In this document: piece after piece, positions 8,434-18,072 of the stretch
How positions within the stretch are numbered: the first letter of the stretch is position 1
How the letters are laid out: the number at the start of each line of letters is the position of its first letter
Source: CAKOTZ01 sp964489885
GTDB taxonomy: Bacteria > Bacillota > Clostridia > TANB77 > CAG-508
Reading direction: 5' to 3'
Assembly (NCBI GenBank): GCA_964489885.1
Contig: CAZAZX010000002.1
Span: 1 to 64,000, forward strand
Length of the DNA: 64,000 nt
Translations under genes and position numbers: made by a program
The notes under the pieces: generated by a model
The model's database searches: none
What the model saw: only the letters and a program-made list of their open reading frames with translations
What the model was told of the DNA's origin: nothing

Positions 8434-11400
8434 TTATATATTTACAAGTTCCTTTTTGTCATTTGAAATTGTTTCACCATTATTGTTATTATTTGCTTTT
8501 TCTTTTTTCAAATTATCCCATGCAACTGTCATCAACAACTTTATACGATTTGTTTGATTTGTTTCACTAGCACCTGGATCATAATCAACAGGAGCGATAT
8601 TTGCATTAGGATACATTTGACGAATAGATTTTATTACTCCCTTTCCTACAACATGGTTTGGAAGGCAAGCAAAAGGTTGAACGCAAATGATATTTGGAAT
8701 ATCATGTTCAATATATTCAATCATTTCTGCTGTTAAGAACCAACCCTCACCAGTTTGATTTCCTATAGATAGGACATCTTGAACTTTACTTTCTAAGTGC
8801 CAAATATCACAAGGAAGTAAGTATCCTTTTTTTGAATTGCCAAGAGCAATTTTTACATCCTTTTCAAAAATATCTACTACTTTAACTGCCAATTTTGATA
8901 TTCTAGCTTTAGTTGGGCTTACTTTTAATAGAGAATTAAAAGTAATTTTATGTGTAAGCATAAATTTAACAAATCCCATAAAATCAGGAAGTATAATTTC
9001 TGCTCCTTCTTCTTCAAGTTTATCTGCTACAAAATTATTGCCGAAAGGATGATATTTAATTAAAACTTCCCCAACAATTCCAACTCTTGGCTTTTTTACA
9101 GAAGTATCAAGAGGGATTTTTTCAAAATCATTTACTATATCATAAATACTTTGCTTAAATTTTTTATTTGAAGTACCTTTAACTAAAATTTTGCATTTTT
9201 CCATCCATTCATCAAACAATTTTTTTGTTTGTCCCTTGTTTATTTCATAGGCTCTGTTTTTTGTTAACATTTTTTGTAGTAAGTCAGCATAAATTACGCA
9301 TCTTATAAGTTTTTCTGCCATAGGAAGCGTTAGCTTAAATCCCGGCATTTTATCCATACCAACGATATTAAATGAAATAACTGGGACGTTTGCATATCCA
9401 GCATCTTTTAGGGCTTTACGGATAAATCCTATGTAATTTGTAGCTCTACAGCCACCACCAGTTTGTGACATTATAATTGCAGTTTTGTCCTTATCATATT
9501 TTCCTGATTCTAATGCTTCTATAAACTGACCAGTAGTAAGTATTGATGGATAGCAGGCATCATTATTAACATATTTTAATCCAGTTTCAACAGTGTGTTG
9601 AGTACAGTTCCTTAATAATTCAAGTTTGTAACCTTCAGAGTGCATTGCTGACTCTAACAATTCAAAATGTATTGGTGCCATTTGAGGCATTAAGATTGTA
9701 TAATCTTTTCTCATTTCCTTTGTAAATAAAACTTTTTTTCTATTATAATCACCTGTAGCATCTTCGGATTTTGCCTTTTTTGCACGTTTTTCCATACTTG
9801 CTAAAAGTGAACGTATACGGATTCTAACAGCACCCAAATTGTTTACTTCGTCTATTTTAATTAATGTATACATTTTTTCAAAACTAGATAAAATTTCTTC
9901 AACTTGGTCTGTTGTAACAGCATCTATTCCACAACCAAAAGATGTTAATTGAACAAGTTCTAAATTATCGTGGTGTCCAACATAATCAGCTGCAGCATAA
10001 AGTCTTGAATGGAACATCCATTGATCTACAACTCTAAGAGGACGTTTAGCTTTTGTTAAATGAGCAATGCTGTCTTCTGAAAGAACGCAAAGTCCAAGCG
10101 AAGTAATTAATGTATCTATACCGTGATTTACTTCTGGGTCAACGTGATATGGTCTACCTGAAAGGACAATACCTTTTAGATTATTTTCTTCCATATATTT
10201 TAAAGTTTCTTCACCCTTTTTATGTACATCATTACGAAATGCCTGATGCTCAGCTTCTGCCTTATTTGCAGCATTTTCAAGTTCTGATTTTGTAAAGTTA
10301 TATTGCTTAAATTCATCTAATTCCATTATTCTAGCTACTAAATTTTTAGGCTTTAATGGAAGGAAAGGATTTAAGAATTTTATATCTGGGTCTTTTAATT
10401 CATCAATATTATTTTTTAAAACTTCTGAATATGAAATTACTATAGGGCAATTATAGTGATTGTTTGCATCTTTATATTCTTTTCTAGAATATGGAATACA
10501 TGGATAGAAAATTGTTTTTATGCCCTGTTGTAATAAACTCATAATATGTCCATGAGAAAGTTTTGCAGGGTAACAAACAGATTCTGATGGCATTGATTCC
10601 ATACCCTTTTCATAAGTTTTACGATTACTTTTTTCTGAGAGAATTACTCTAAAACCTAAATTTGTGAAGAAGGTAAACCAGAATGGATAATCTTCATACA
10701 TATTTAAAACTCTTGGTATTCCAATTACACCGCGAGGAGCTTTATCTTCTGGAAGAGGCTCGTAATTAAATAGTCTTTCAAATTTATATTTATATAAGTT
10801 CGGAAGTTTTGAGTTTTCTGTGACTGTTCCTGCACCACGTTCACATCTATTTCCAGAAATAAATTTTTTACCATTGCTAAATTTATTTATTGTTAATTGA
10901 CAATTGTTTTCGCAAAGACCACAACGTGTATGGAATGTTTTAATTTCTAGTTTATCTAATTCATCAGTTTTTAGAATTGTAGATTCATATTCCATATCCA
11001 TATTTGCTTCATATTGTTCTTTTGCAATAAGTGCAACACCATAGGCTCCCATCAAACCAGCAATATCTGGTCTAATTACATTTTTACCAACTATTAGTTC
11101 AAAACTGCGAAGAACAGCATCATTGTAAAAAGTACCACCTTGAACTACGATATTATCGCCCAAAGTATTTACATCTCTTACTTTCATAACTTTCTGTATA
11201 GCATTTTTTACAACTGAATAAGATAGCCCAGCTGATATATCTCCAACTGTATATCCTTCTTTTTGTGCTTGTTTTATTCTTGAGTTCATGAAAACAGTAC
11301 AACGAGAACCTAAATCAACAGGATTTTGTGAAGCAAGTGCAGCTTCTACGAATTCTTGTATACTTAAGTTTAAGCTTTTCGCGAATGTTTCAATAAATGA

Positions 11401-12750
11401 GCCACAACCTGAAGAACAGGCTTCATTAAGCATTATATTGTCTATAACACCATTTTTTATTTTAATATATTTCATGTCTTGACCGCCAATGTCAACAATA
11501 CTTGTAACATTTGGCATAAATTCTTTAGCAGCTGTGTAGTGAGAAATTGTTTCTATTTCGCCTAAGTCAACATTTAATGCTGTTTGAATTAGCTTTTCTC
11601 CGTAACCTGTAACACCACAATAGCGTATTTTAACACCATCAGGAATTATTGTATAAACTTTTTTTAACATTTTAATAACGCTATTTAACGGACTACCACC
11701 ATTATTTTGATAAAGTGAATAGCATAAATTTCCGTCTATATCTATTACAGCTAATTTAGTTGTAGTAGAGCCAGCATCTATACCAATAAAGCAGTCTCTT
11801 TTTAAATCTTTAATATCTATTCTTGGAACTTTTGTTTTATCATGTCTTTTTTTGAATTGCTCATAGTCTGCATTTCCTTGAAATAGAGGGTGAAGCGGTT
11901 TTGTAGTAGAATCTTTTGATGATTTAAACATTTCAATTTTTGCTTTTAATTTTGGAACAGAAACTGGATTGCTGTCTATAGAATTTAAACAAGCCCCTTT
12001 TGCAACAAGTAAATGAGCTTCTTCTGGAACAATAATTTCATCTTCTTTTAAGTGTAAAGTTTCAACAAAACGATTTCTAAGTTCTGGCAAATAATTTAAG
12101 GGACCACCTAAAAATGCAACTTTTCCTCTTATTGGTCTCCCACAAGCAAGACCACTTATTGTTTGATTTACAACTGCTTGAAAAATTGATGCAGCAATAT
12201 CTTCTTTTCTTGCCCCCTCATTTAATAGAGGCTGGACATCAGTTTTTGCAAAAACTCCACAACGTGAGGCTATTGGATATATAGTTTTAAAATCTTTAGC
12301 TAAAGTATTTAGACCGCTTGTATCAGTACTTAAAAGTGAAGCCATTTGGTCTAAAAATGCACCTGTACCACCAGCACAGGTGCCATTCATACGCTGTTCC
12401 ATAAACTTGTCAAAGTATATTATTTTAGCATCTTCTCCACCTAATTCAATTACAACATCTGTTTGAGGTATGTATTTTTCAACAGACCTTTTACATGCAA
12501 TAACTTCTTGAATAAATGGTAAGTCTAAAAATTTAGCAGCTGACATTGCACCTGAACCTGTTAAATTTATAGTAAATTCATTTTCTGGATAGTCATTTGC
12601 AAGTTTTTCTAGAACTGTGCAGACTGTATGTTTTGTGTCTGAATAGTGTCTTGTATAGCTTGAATATATATTTTCTAATTTATCATTCATTACAACAATT
12701 TTTACAGTAGTAGAACCAACATCAAGTCCTACATGAAGTAATTTTGACAT
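8434..12750 (-). CDS. 2-hydroxyacyl-CoA dehydratase activase-related giant protein (BadF/BcrA + DUF2229)
   Basis: 1438 residues. Two ASKHA-fold ATPase repeats open the protein, each with its own phosphate loop (GLDVGSTTVKIVV near 7, FIGIDAGSTTTKLAVI near 320) and glycine-rich cysteine motifs (GTCAGGTGAF and SGCGSF) that bind a bridging [4Fe-4S] cluster in activases. A four-cysteine-type segment (CGLCENNC, about 600) is followed by DUF2229 and a C-terminal HgdB-like region. Family members drive ATP-dependent single-electron transfer in anaerobic dehydratases, but this long fusion form is a conserved protein of anaerobes with no settled substrate. AGGAG precedes the ATG. Monocistronic. Confidence 0.88.
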   Translation of the reverse strand: MSKLLHVGLDVGSTTVKIVVMNDKLENIYSSYTRHYSDTKHTVCTVLEKLANDYPENEFTINLTGSGAMSAAKFLDLPFIQEVIACKRSVEKYIPQTDVVIELGGEDAKIIYFDKFMEQRMNGTCAGGTGAFLDQMASLLSTDTSGLNTLAKDFKTIYPIASRCGVFAKTDVQPLLNEGARKEDIAASIFQAVVNQTISGLACGRPIRGKVAFLGGPLNYLPELRNRFVETLHLKEDEIIVPEEAHLLVAKGACLNSIDSNPVSVPKLKAKIEMFKSSKDSTTKPLHPLFQGNADYEQFKKRHDKTKVPRIDIKDLKRDCFIGIDAGSTTTKLAVIDIDGNLCYSLYQNNGGSPLNSVIKMLKKVYTIIPDGVKIRYCGVTGYGEKLIQTALNVDLGEIETISHYTAAKEFMPNVTSIVDIGGQDMKYIKIKNGVIDNIMLNEACSSGCGSFIETFAKSLNLSIQEFVEAALASQNPVDLGSRCTVFMNSRIKQAQKEGYTVGDISAGLSYSVVKNAIQKVMKVRDVNTLGDNIVVQGGTFYNDAVLRSFELIVGKNVIRPDIAGLMGAYGVALIAKEQYEANMDMEYESTILKTDELDKLEIKTFHTRCGLCENNCQLTINKFSNGKKFISGNRCERGAGTVTENSKLPNLYKYKFERLFNYEPLPEDKAPRGVIGIPRVLNMYEDYPFWFTFFTNLGFRVILSEKSNRKTYEKGMESMPSESVCYPAKLSHGHIMSLLQQGIKTIFYPCIPYSRKEYKDANNHYNCPIVISYSEVLKNNIDELKDPDIKFLNPFLPLKPKNLVARIMELDEFKQYNFTKSELENAANKAEAEHQAFRNDVHKKGEETLKYMEENNLKGIVLSGRPYHVDPEVNHGIDTLITSLGLCVLSEDSIAHLTKAKRPLRVVDQWMFHSRLYAAADYVGHHDNLELVQLTSFGCGIDAVTTDQVEEILSSFEKMYTLIKIDEVNNLGAVRIRIRSLLASMEKRAKKAKSEDATGDYNRKKVLFTKEMRKDYTILMPQMAPIHFELLESAMHSEGYKLELLRNCTQHTVETGLKYVNNDACYPSILTTGQFIEALESGKYDKDKTAIIMSQTGGGCRATNYIGFIRKALKDAGYANVPVISFNIVGMDKMPGFKLTLPMAEKLIRCVIYADLLQKMLTKNRAYEINKGQTKKLFDEWMEKCKILVKGTSNKKFKQSIYDIVNDFEKIPLDTSVKKPRVGIVGEVLIKYHPFGNNFVADKLEEEGAEIILPDFMGFVKFMLTHKITFNSLLKVSPTKARISKLAVKVVDIFEKDVKIALGNSKKGYLLPCDIWHLESKVQDVLSIGNQTGEGWFLTAEMIEYIEHDIPNIICVQPFACLPNHVVGKGVIKSIRQMYPNANIAPVDYDPGASETNQTNRIKLLMTVAWDNLKKEKANNNNNGETISNDKKELVNI

Positions 12751-13033
12751 ATTTCATTTCTCCTTTTTGTATTTTTTAGAAATAATTTATGTATATGCAT
12801 GAAATGTGTATACACACTTCAATTATTATCATTTAAACTAATTTATGTATGTTTGTCTATTTTTAGAAGTTAAATATTTTCTACATATATTATATATATT
12901 TTTTCACATATATTTTATAATGAAAAGCCCAATATGTCAACAAACAAAATATGGAATTAGTTGGTATAAATAATGCTAAAATAAAAAAGTTAATAAAATA
13001 TGTATAAAATTTTAAAAAAATTGCAAAAAAGGC
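12751..13033. other. Non-coding divergent spacer, very AT-rich
   Basis: The gap between the divergent activase and mraZ genes. It contains long A/T stretches and poorly conserved short repeats. I see no ORF or RNA gene here; the mraZ promoter and operator begin at 13034. Confidence 0.6.
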
Positions 13034-13062
13034 TTGCAAAAAAATTTTTTATATATTACAAT
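13034..13062 (+). promoter_or_regulatory. Promoter of the dcw cluster
   Basis: TTGCAA (13034-13039), exactly 17 bases, TACAAT (13057-13062). It lies directly before the mraZ operator repeats. Confidence 0.65.
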
Positions 13063-13072
13063 TTAGTTGCAG

Positions 13073-13122
13073 GTGGAACAAAGTGGTTAAAAGTGGTTAA
13101 TCGTGAAATGAGGTGAAACGAA
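13073..13122 (+). promoter_or_regulatory. MraZ operator: five GTGG/GTGA boxes at 10-bp spacing
   Basis: GTGG at 13073, 13083 and 13093 and GTGA at 13103 and 13113, each exactly 10 bases apart, with the mraZ ATG at 13123 completing the phase. MraZ is known to bind arrays of GTG-containing boxes on one DNA face before its own gene. The last box doubles as the ribosome-binding site (GAGGTG), so repression could act on both transcription and, through DNA occupancy, initiation. The role is inferred from family knowledge and position. Confidence 0.8.
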
Positions 13123-13554
13123 ATGCTCATTGGTGAATATGAACACTCTTTGGATGCAAAAGGTAGACTAATAATGCCAGCAAAACTTAGAGAAGATATG
13201 GGAGAAAAGTTCATAATAACTAAAGGATTAGACAGCTGTTTATTTGGATTTTCACAAACTGAATGGGCTAATTTCGAAGAAAAATTAAAAACTTTACCAC
13301 TTACAAATAAAAGTGCAAGAGATTTTGTTAGATTCTTTCTATCAGGTGCTATTGAATGTGAAATAGATAAACAAGGTAGATTTTTAATCTCAAGTAATTT
13401 AAGACAATATTGTTCCATAGATAAAGAGGCTGTTATTATTGGAGTAGGTACTAGAATTGAAATTTGGAATCGTGATAAGTGGAAAAAATATAACAGCGAT
13501 GAAAATATTTCTGCTGATAGTATTGCAGAAAATATGACAATGCTTGGTATATAA
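13123..13554 (+). CDS. mraZ: Transcriptional regulator MraZ
   Basis: 143 residues with the duplicated SpoVT/AbrB-like fold. First repeat: GEYEHSLDAKGRLIMPAKLR; second: CEIDKQGRFLISSNLRQY; both show the DxKGR or DxQGR core. MraZ forms ring-like oligomers that bind the array upstream and tune dcw expression. First gene of the cell wall and division cluster. A 339-base spacer separates it from rsmH, which is longer than usual. Confidence 0.95.
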   Translation: MLIGEYEHSLDAKGRLIMPAKLREDMGEKFIITKGLDSCLFGFSQTEWANFEEKLKTLPLTNKSARDFVRFFLSGAIECEIDKQGRFLISSNLRQYCSIDKEAVIIGVGTRIEIWNRDKWKKYNSDENISADSIAENMTMLGI

Positions 13555-13778
13555 CTTTTAAAGTTTATATAAATTACAAAAGAAAATTAAAAAAACAAAA
13601 GAAAAATTTAAAAAATACAAATGAAAAACATATAATAAAATTTTACAAAAGATAAAAAAATCAGATACAAAAGATAAAATTCTTAAGATAAAACAAATGA
13701 AAACAGAATTTAGATACTAATGTAAAGTTTATTAATTACAAAAGATTTTTAAACATACAAAAGAATTTAATGGGATAG
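13555..13778 (+). repeat. A-rich spacer with recurrent ACAAAAGA-like words
   Basis: About eight copies of ACAAAAGA or ACAAATGA, each followed by A/T, occur between mraZ and rsmH at irregular spacing. No ORF or clear hairpin lies within them. They could be a degenerating tandem repeat or an unstructured A-rich leader; no function can be assigned. Confidence 0.5.
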
Positions 13779-13816
13779 GCAATTACAGTTGGTAAATTTT
13801 TACCAACTGTAATTGC
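13779..13816 (+). repeat. Perfect 18-bp inverted repeat before rsmH
   Basis: GCAATTACAGTTGGTAAA and its exact complement are separated by 2 bases, 78 bases before the rsmH start. No T-run follows, so it is not a classic terminator. It could be an RNA hairpin (attenuator, processing site) or a protein-binding palindrome. Confidence 0.7.
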
Positions 13817-13893
13817 TAATTATAGAAATAACTGTAATTAATGAAAATGCTAGAATATAAACAAATTTTAATTCGATTAAAGATGGAGTATGT

Positions 13894-14841
13894 ATGAAAA
13901 TTGAATTTAACCATGTTCCAGTTTTATTAAATGAGACAATAGAAAATTTGAACATTAAAGAAAATGGAATTTATGTAGATGGTACTCTTGGGGGTGCAGG
14001 TCACAGCTTTGAAATTGCTAAAAGACTTGATAATTCCGGCAAATTAATTGGAATTGATAAAGATGTAGAAGCATTGGAAAAAGCTAAAGATAAACTTTCA
14101 AAATTTAATAATATAGAATTTGTTCAAGATAATCATGATAATCTAAGAAAAATTTTAGAAAACTTAAATATAAAGGGTGTAGATGGAATATTACTTGATC
14201 TCGGCATTTCGTCATATCAAATAGATAATGGACAAAGAGGCTTTAGTTATATGAAAGATGCACAATTAGATATGAGAATGGATCTTTCGCAAACTAAAAC
14301 GGCAAAAACTATTGTTAATACTTATACAGAACAGATGCTAGCTAATGTAATTTATAAATATGGAGAAGAGAGATTTTCAAGACAAATTGCAAAAAAAATT
14401 GTAGAAGCAAGAAAAATAAGGCCAATTAATACAACATTTGAATTGGTGGAAATAATAAAAGCTGCAATACCAAATTATGCAAAATCTAAGGAAGGTCATC
14501 CAGCAAAGAAAACTTTTCAAGCTATTAGAATAGAAACAAATAATGAAATTGAGCCTTTATATCAACTTGTTATTGATGCAATCAACAGTTTAAATAATGG
14601 CGGAAGATTATGTATAATTACATTTCATTCACTAGAAGATAGAGCTGTTAAAATGGCATATCAAGATGCAGTTGGAAAATGTACTTGTCCGCCAGATTTA
14701 CCTTATTGTGTTTGTGGTAAAAAAGAATTAGGGAAAATAATAACAAAAAAACCAATTATACCAACAGATAAAGAAATGAAAAATAATTCTCGTAGTAAAA
14801 GCGCTAAGCTTAGGGTGTTCGAAAGAGTAATAAAAGATTAG
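13894..14841 (+). CDS. rsmH: 16S rRNA m4C1402 methyltransferase RsmH
   Basis: 315 residues. SAM-binding motif YVDGTLGGAGHS (about 28-40), LLDLGISSYQID, RGFSYMKDAQLDMRMD and the later FHSLEDRAVK block are diagnostic of RsmH (MraW). It N4-methylates C1402 of 16S rRNA in the decoding centre. GATGGAG precedes the ATG. Second gene of the cluster, before the FtsL-like gene. The C-terminus has a CTCPPDLPYCVCG segment, also usual in the family. Confidence 0.97.
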   Translation: MKIEFNHVPVLLNETIENLNIKENGIYVDGTLGGAGHSFEIAKRLDNSGKLIGIDKDVEALEKAKDKLSKFNNIEFVQDNHDNLRKILENLNIKGVDGILLDLGISSYQIDNGQRGFSYMKDAQLDMRMDLSQTKTAKTIVNTYTEQMLANVIYKYGEERFSRQIAKKIVEARKIRPINTTFELVEIIKAAIPNYAKSKEGHPAKKTFQAIRIETNNEIEPLYQLVIDAINSLNNGGRLCIITFHSLEDRAVKMAYQDAVGKCTCPPDLPYCVCGKKELGKIITKKPIIPTDKEMKNNSRSKSAKLRVFERVIKD

Positions 14842-14885
14842 CTATAAAAAATCAATATAAATGTTTTTAAGAAAGGAGGAACTAA

Positions 14886-15398
14886 ATGCCGAATTATAAT
14901 TATAATAGATATATGTATGAAACAAGCCCAAGAAAATTAAAGCCTGAATATGATCCTCCTAGAGAAAGAAAAAGAAAAAAAAGTAGTACTTTAAAAAGGA
15001 AAAAGGAGGAGAAAGTCAAGGTACAAATAAAGAAGAGAAAAGCAAAGGCAGTTTTATATTTAATAATGGCTTTTTCAGTTTTATTTGCAATTGGATATCA
15101 AAATTCTAAAATTAACGAAGAGTTTTCAAAGTATAAAAACTCTGAAGAAAAACTAGCAACTATACAAAAGGAAAACGAACAACTTAAAGTTACAATCGAG
15201 AATAATTTGAATTTGAATAATGTTGAACAAATGGCAAAAGAACAGTTAGGAATGCAACAGGCAACAACACAACAGACAAGATATGTTAATCTTCCAAAAA
15301 AAGATTATGTTGAAGTGGCTTCTGAGCATATAGAAAGAAGTCCAAATCAAAATGTATTACAAAATTTAATTCAGGCTATGGAAAAAATAGTTAGATAG
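14886..15398 (+). CDS. ftsL: FtsL/DivIC-like cell division protein
   Basis: 170 residues. A very basic cytosolic N-terminus (about 1-55), one membrane segment (AVLYLIMAFSVLFAIGY), then an extracellular coiled coil (SKINEEFSKYKNSEEKLATI) and the family-type ending NNVEQMAKEQLGM. Sequence conservation in FtsL is weak, so the call rests on topology and position between rsmH and spoVD. FtsL partners with DivIC and FtsQ/DivIB to activate septal synthesis. GAAAGGAGG lies before the ATG. Confidence 0.8.
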   Translation: MPNYNYNRYMYETSPRKLKPEYDPPRERKRKKSSTLKRKKEEKVKVQIKKRKAKAVLYLIMAFSVLFAIGYQNSKINEEFSKYKNSEEKLATIQKENEQLKVTIENNLNLNNVEQMAKEQLGMQQATTQQTRYVNLPKKDYVEVASEHIERSPNQNVLQNLIQAMEKIVR

Positions 15399-15510
15399 AG
15401 ATAATTTATTTATAAATAATAAGTTATCTCTATTTTTTTCTCATTTATTTCTGCATATTTTTATTTTTGATAAATAAAATTGTAAAAAATAATGGAGGAA
15501 TTATTCATTA

Positions 15511-17499
15511 ATGGTAAATATTAGCATGAAAAAAAGATTAAAATTTATTCTAATTATTGCTTTTATAGTCCTTGTTGGAATTTTAATTAGAATTGGGTAT
15601 ATACAATTTTTTGAAGGAAGTCAATTAAAAGAAGGAGCATATAGTCAACAAACTATAGATAGAAAAATTAACCCTAAAAGAGGAACAATTTATGATGCTA
15701 CTGGAAAAAATGTTTTAGCTGTTAGTGCAACTGTTGAAACTGTAACAATAAATCCTACAACAATTCCAAATGAAAAAAAAGAATTGGTAGCAAAAGGGTT
15801 AAGTGATATTTTTCAGTTAGATTATGAAAAAGTATTAAAAAAAGTAAATAAAAGAATTTCTATGGAAACTATAGTGAAAAAAATTGACAAGGATAAAGCT
15901 AATGAATTAAGAACTTGGATGATAAATAATAATATTGAAACTGGCATTAATATAGATGAAGATACAAAAAGATATTATCCTAATAATGAATTTGCATCAC
16001 AGGTTATAGGCTTTTGTGGAAGCGATAATCAAGGATTAGATGGAATTGAAGCAAAATATGATAAAATTTTAAGTGGTTCAAAAGGAAGAATATTAAAGTC
16101 CACTGATGCAAAAGGTGGAGAAATTAAAGGCGAAGCTGAAAGATATGAAAGTGCTATTGATGGCAAAAATATAGTTTTATCAATAGATTTTACGATTCAG
16201 TCCATTGTAGAAAAATATTTAAAACAGGCATGCATAGATAATGTATGCACAGGAGGTGGAAACATTGTTATAATGAATCCTAAAACTGGAGATATTCTTG
16301 CTATGGCAACTTATCCAAATTATAATTTAAATGAGCCTTATGAAATTAATGATGAAAACTTAAAAGAAAACTGGGATAATATTTCTAAATCAGAGCAAAC
16401 AAGAGCATTACAACAAATATGGAGAAATAAAGCTATACAAGATGCTTATGAGCCTGGCTCTACTTTCAAATTAATTACCGCATCTGCTGCACTTGAAGAA
16501 GGTATAACAACAACAGACAAAGAAGGAGAATTTAATTGCACAGGTTCTATTGAAGTTGGAGGCGTAAGAATAAAATGTTGGAGATATTATAGACCACATG
16601 GTTCTGAAAGTTTAAGACAAGGGCTTATGAATTCATGTAACCCTGTATTTATTGGATTAGGACAAAAGTTGGGCAAAGAAAAATATTATGATTATTTAAA
16701 TAAGTTTGGTTTGCTAGAAAAAACTGGAATTGCATTGCCAGGAGAGGCTTCAAGCATTTTTTTGGATGAAAAAAAAGTGGGACCTGTTGAACTTGGTACA
16801 ATTTCATTTGGCCAAAGATTTAAAATTACACCAATTCAACTAGTTACAGCTGTTAGCTCCATTGCAAATGGAGGAATATTGTACCAGCCTAGACTTGTAA
16901 AACAGGCAATAGACACTAAAACTGGAGATGTTGAAGAATATCCTGTGATTGAAAAAAGAAGAGTTCTTTCCGATAAAACGGCAAAAGATGTTTTAAGTAT
17001 GATGGAATCTGTTGTTGCACAAGGGACTGGAAGAAAAGCACAAGTAGTTGGATATTCTGTGGGAGGAAAAACAGGAACGTCAGAAGATGGGGTAAATACA
17101 GGTAAATATGTCACATCATTTATAGGAGTAACACCAATTAGCAATCCGCAACTCGTTATATTAATTACTTTATATAACCCAACAGGTGAGGGTGGGCATC
17201 AGGGCGGTGGAATTGCTGCACCTATTGCTTCACAGGTTTTAACTGATGTAGTAGCATATTTAAATATAGAAAGAGACAATGTTAAAGAAGGTGAGGAAGA
17301 ACCTCAAGATGTCAATGTGCCTGATATAAGAGGAAAATCAATTAAAGAGGCAGAAGGTTTATTAAAGAAAATAGGATTGGAAATTCAATTAAACACCGAT
17401 AATGAGGACATTGACAAAGTAAATGCTATAATATGTGAACAATTGCCTATCCCAGGGGTAAGTGTAAAACAAGGAAGCAAAATTACGGTTTCTGTTTAA
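15511..17499 (+). CDS. spoVD: SpoVD-type transpeptidase with one PASTA domain
   Basis: 662 residues. N-terminal anchor (about 8-28), dimerisation domain with NPKRGTIYDATGKNVLA, and a transpeptidase domain with STFK, SCN (in LMNSCNPVF) and KTGTS in order. A single C-terminal PASTA domain starts at VNVPDIRGKSIKEAE. Position in the dcw cluster after FtsL matches SpoVD/FtsI; the PASTA domain favours SpoVD. GGAGGA is placed before the ATG. It is the shorter paralogue of the PBP at 6086-8329. Confidence 0.92.
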   Translation: MVNISMKKRLKFILIIAFIVLVGILIRIGYIQFFEGSQLKEGAYSQQTIDRKINPKRGTIYDATGKNVLAVSATVETVTINPTTIPNEKKELVAKGLSDIFQLDYEKVLKKVNKRISMETIVKKIDKDKANELRTWMINNNIETGINIDEDTKRYYPNNEFASQVIGFCGSDNQGLDGIEAKYDKILSGSKGRILKSTDAKGGEIKGEAERYESAIDGKNIVLSIDFTIQSIVEKYLKQACIDNVCTGGGNIVIMNPKTGDILAMATYPNYNLNEPYEINDENLKENWDNISKSEQTRALQQIWRNKAIQDAYEPGSTFKLITASAALEEGITTTDKEGEFNCTGSIEVGGVRIKCWRYYRPHGSESLRQGLMNSCNPVFIGLGQKLGKEKYYDYLNKFGLLEKTGIALPGEASSIFLDEKKVGPVELGTISFGQRFKITPIQLVTAVSSIANGGILYQPRLVKQAIDTKTGDVEEYPVIEKRRVLSDKTAKDVLSMMESVVAQGTGRKAQVVGYSVGGKTGTSEDGVNTGKYVTSFIGVTPISNPQLVILITLYNPTGEGGHQGGGIAAPIASQVLTDVVAYLNIERDNVKEGEEEPQDVNVPDIRGKSIKEAEGLLKKIGLEIQLNTDNEDIDKVNAIICEQLPIPGVSVKQGSKITVSV

Positions 17500-17654
17500 A
17501 TAAGAGGTATTCATATAAATATTTAAAAGGGTGCTTATATGTATAATAAAAAACACACTTATTGCGACACATACCTATGATGCATGGAATAAAAGTATAG
17601 AAAGTTATAGTTTTGAAAAATACAGATGTATACATATAATTGGATAAAAAGGTA

Positions 17655-17683
17655 TTGACATAATTAAGAAATTATGTTATTAT
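17655..17683 (+). promoter_or_regulatory. Strong promoter of a small RNA
   Basis: TTGACA (17655-17660), 17 bases, TATTAT (17678-17683). This is the closest match to consensus that I saw in the window. A structured, non-coding stretch follows. Confidence 0.75.
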
Positions 17684-17689
17684 ATTTAT

Positions 17690-17907
17690 AGTCTCGAAAG
17701 AGAAGTTATGTGTGCGTTTTTATGAGAGGAGTGAATGACGTATGCTTGTATCGCAGATTAAAATCAATCATTAAGAGCTGTGGCGGCGCTCCAAGGGGGG
17801 CTTAGAAATGAAACGGTACACGTCAGGGTTTACTTAGAAAAACCACAACTATTTCATGAAAAATTAGCATATTATGGGTTCTGCATTTTGCAGGACCCGG
17901 TTTTTTT
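17690..17907 (+). ncRNA. Structured small RNA between spoVD and murE, family not identified
   Basis: About 215 bases bounded by a strong promoter and an intrinsic terminator, with no plausible ORF and a locally higher GC content (GTGGCGGCGCTCC and AAGGGGGGCTTAG at about 17780-17810). Local hairpins include GGGTTT...AAAACC near 17826. Size and form would suit a raiA-type or 6S-like RNA, but I could not match a consensus, so both are guesses. It does not look like tmRNA, SRP RNA or RNase P. Confidence 0.65.
17876..17907 (+). terminator. Terminator of the small RNA
   Basis: GGGTTCTGCA pairs with TGCAGGACCC (one G-U pair) across 3 bases, followed by GGTTTTTTT. Confidence 0.85.
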
Positions 17908-18072
17908 ATAAAGAAACTGAATTATTTAATTTAAAGATATAAATTTTATTTTTATGAATATATTTTTTTGAGTAGCTTTATAAATAAGATATTTTCTTTA
18001 AAACTCTATACAAAATCAATTTTTAATTATATAATATACGATGAATAAATTTCTGAATAGGAGATGTATATA

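Noticed and set aside
17521..17580. Short ORF after spoVD
   Set aside because: A start at about 17539 gives only a few codons with no ribosome-binding site of note and no recognisable product.
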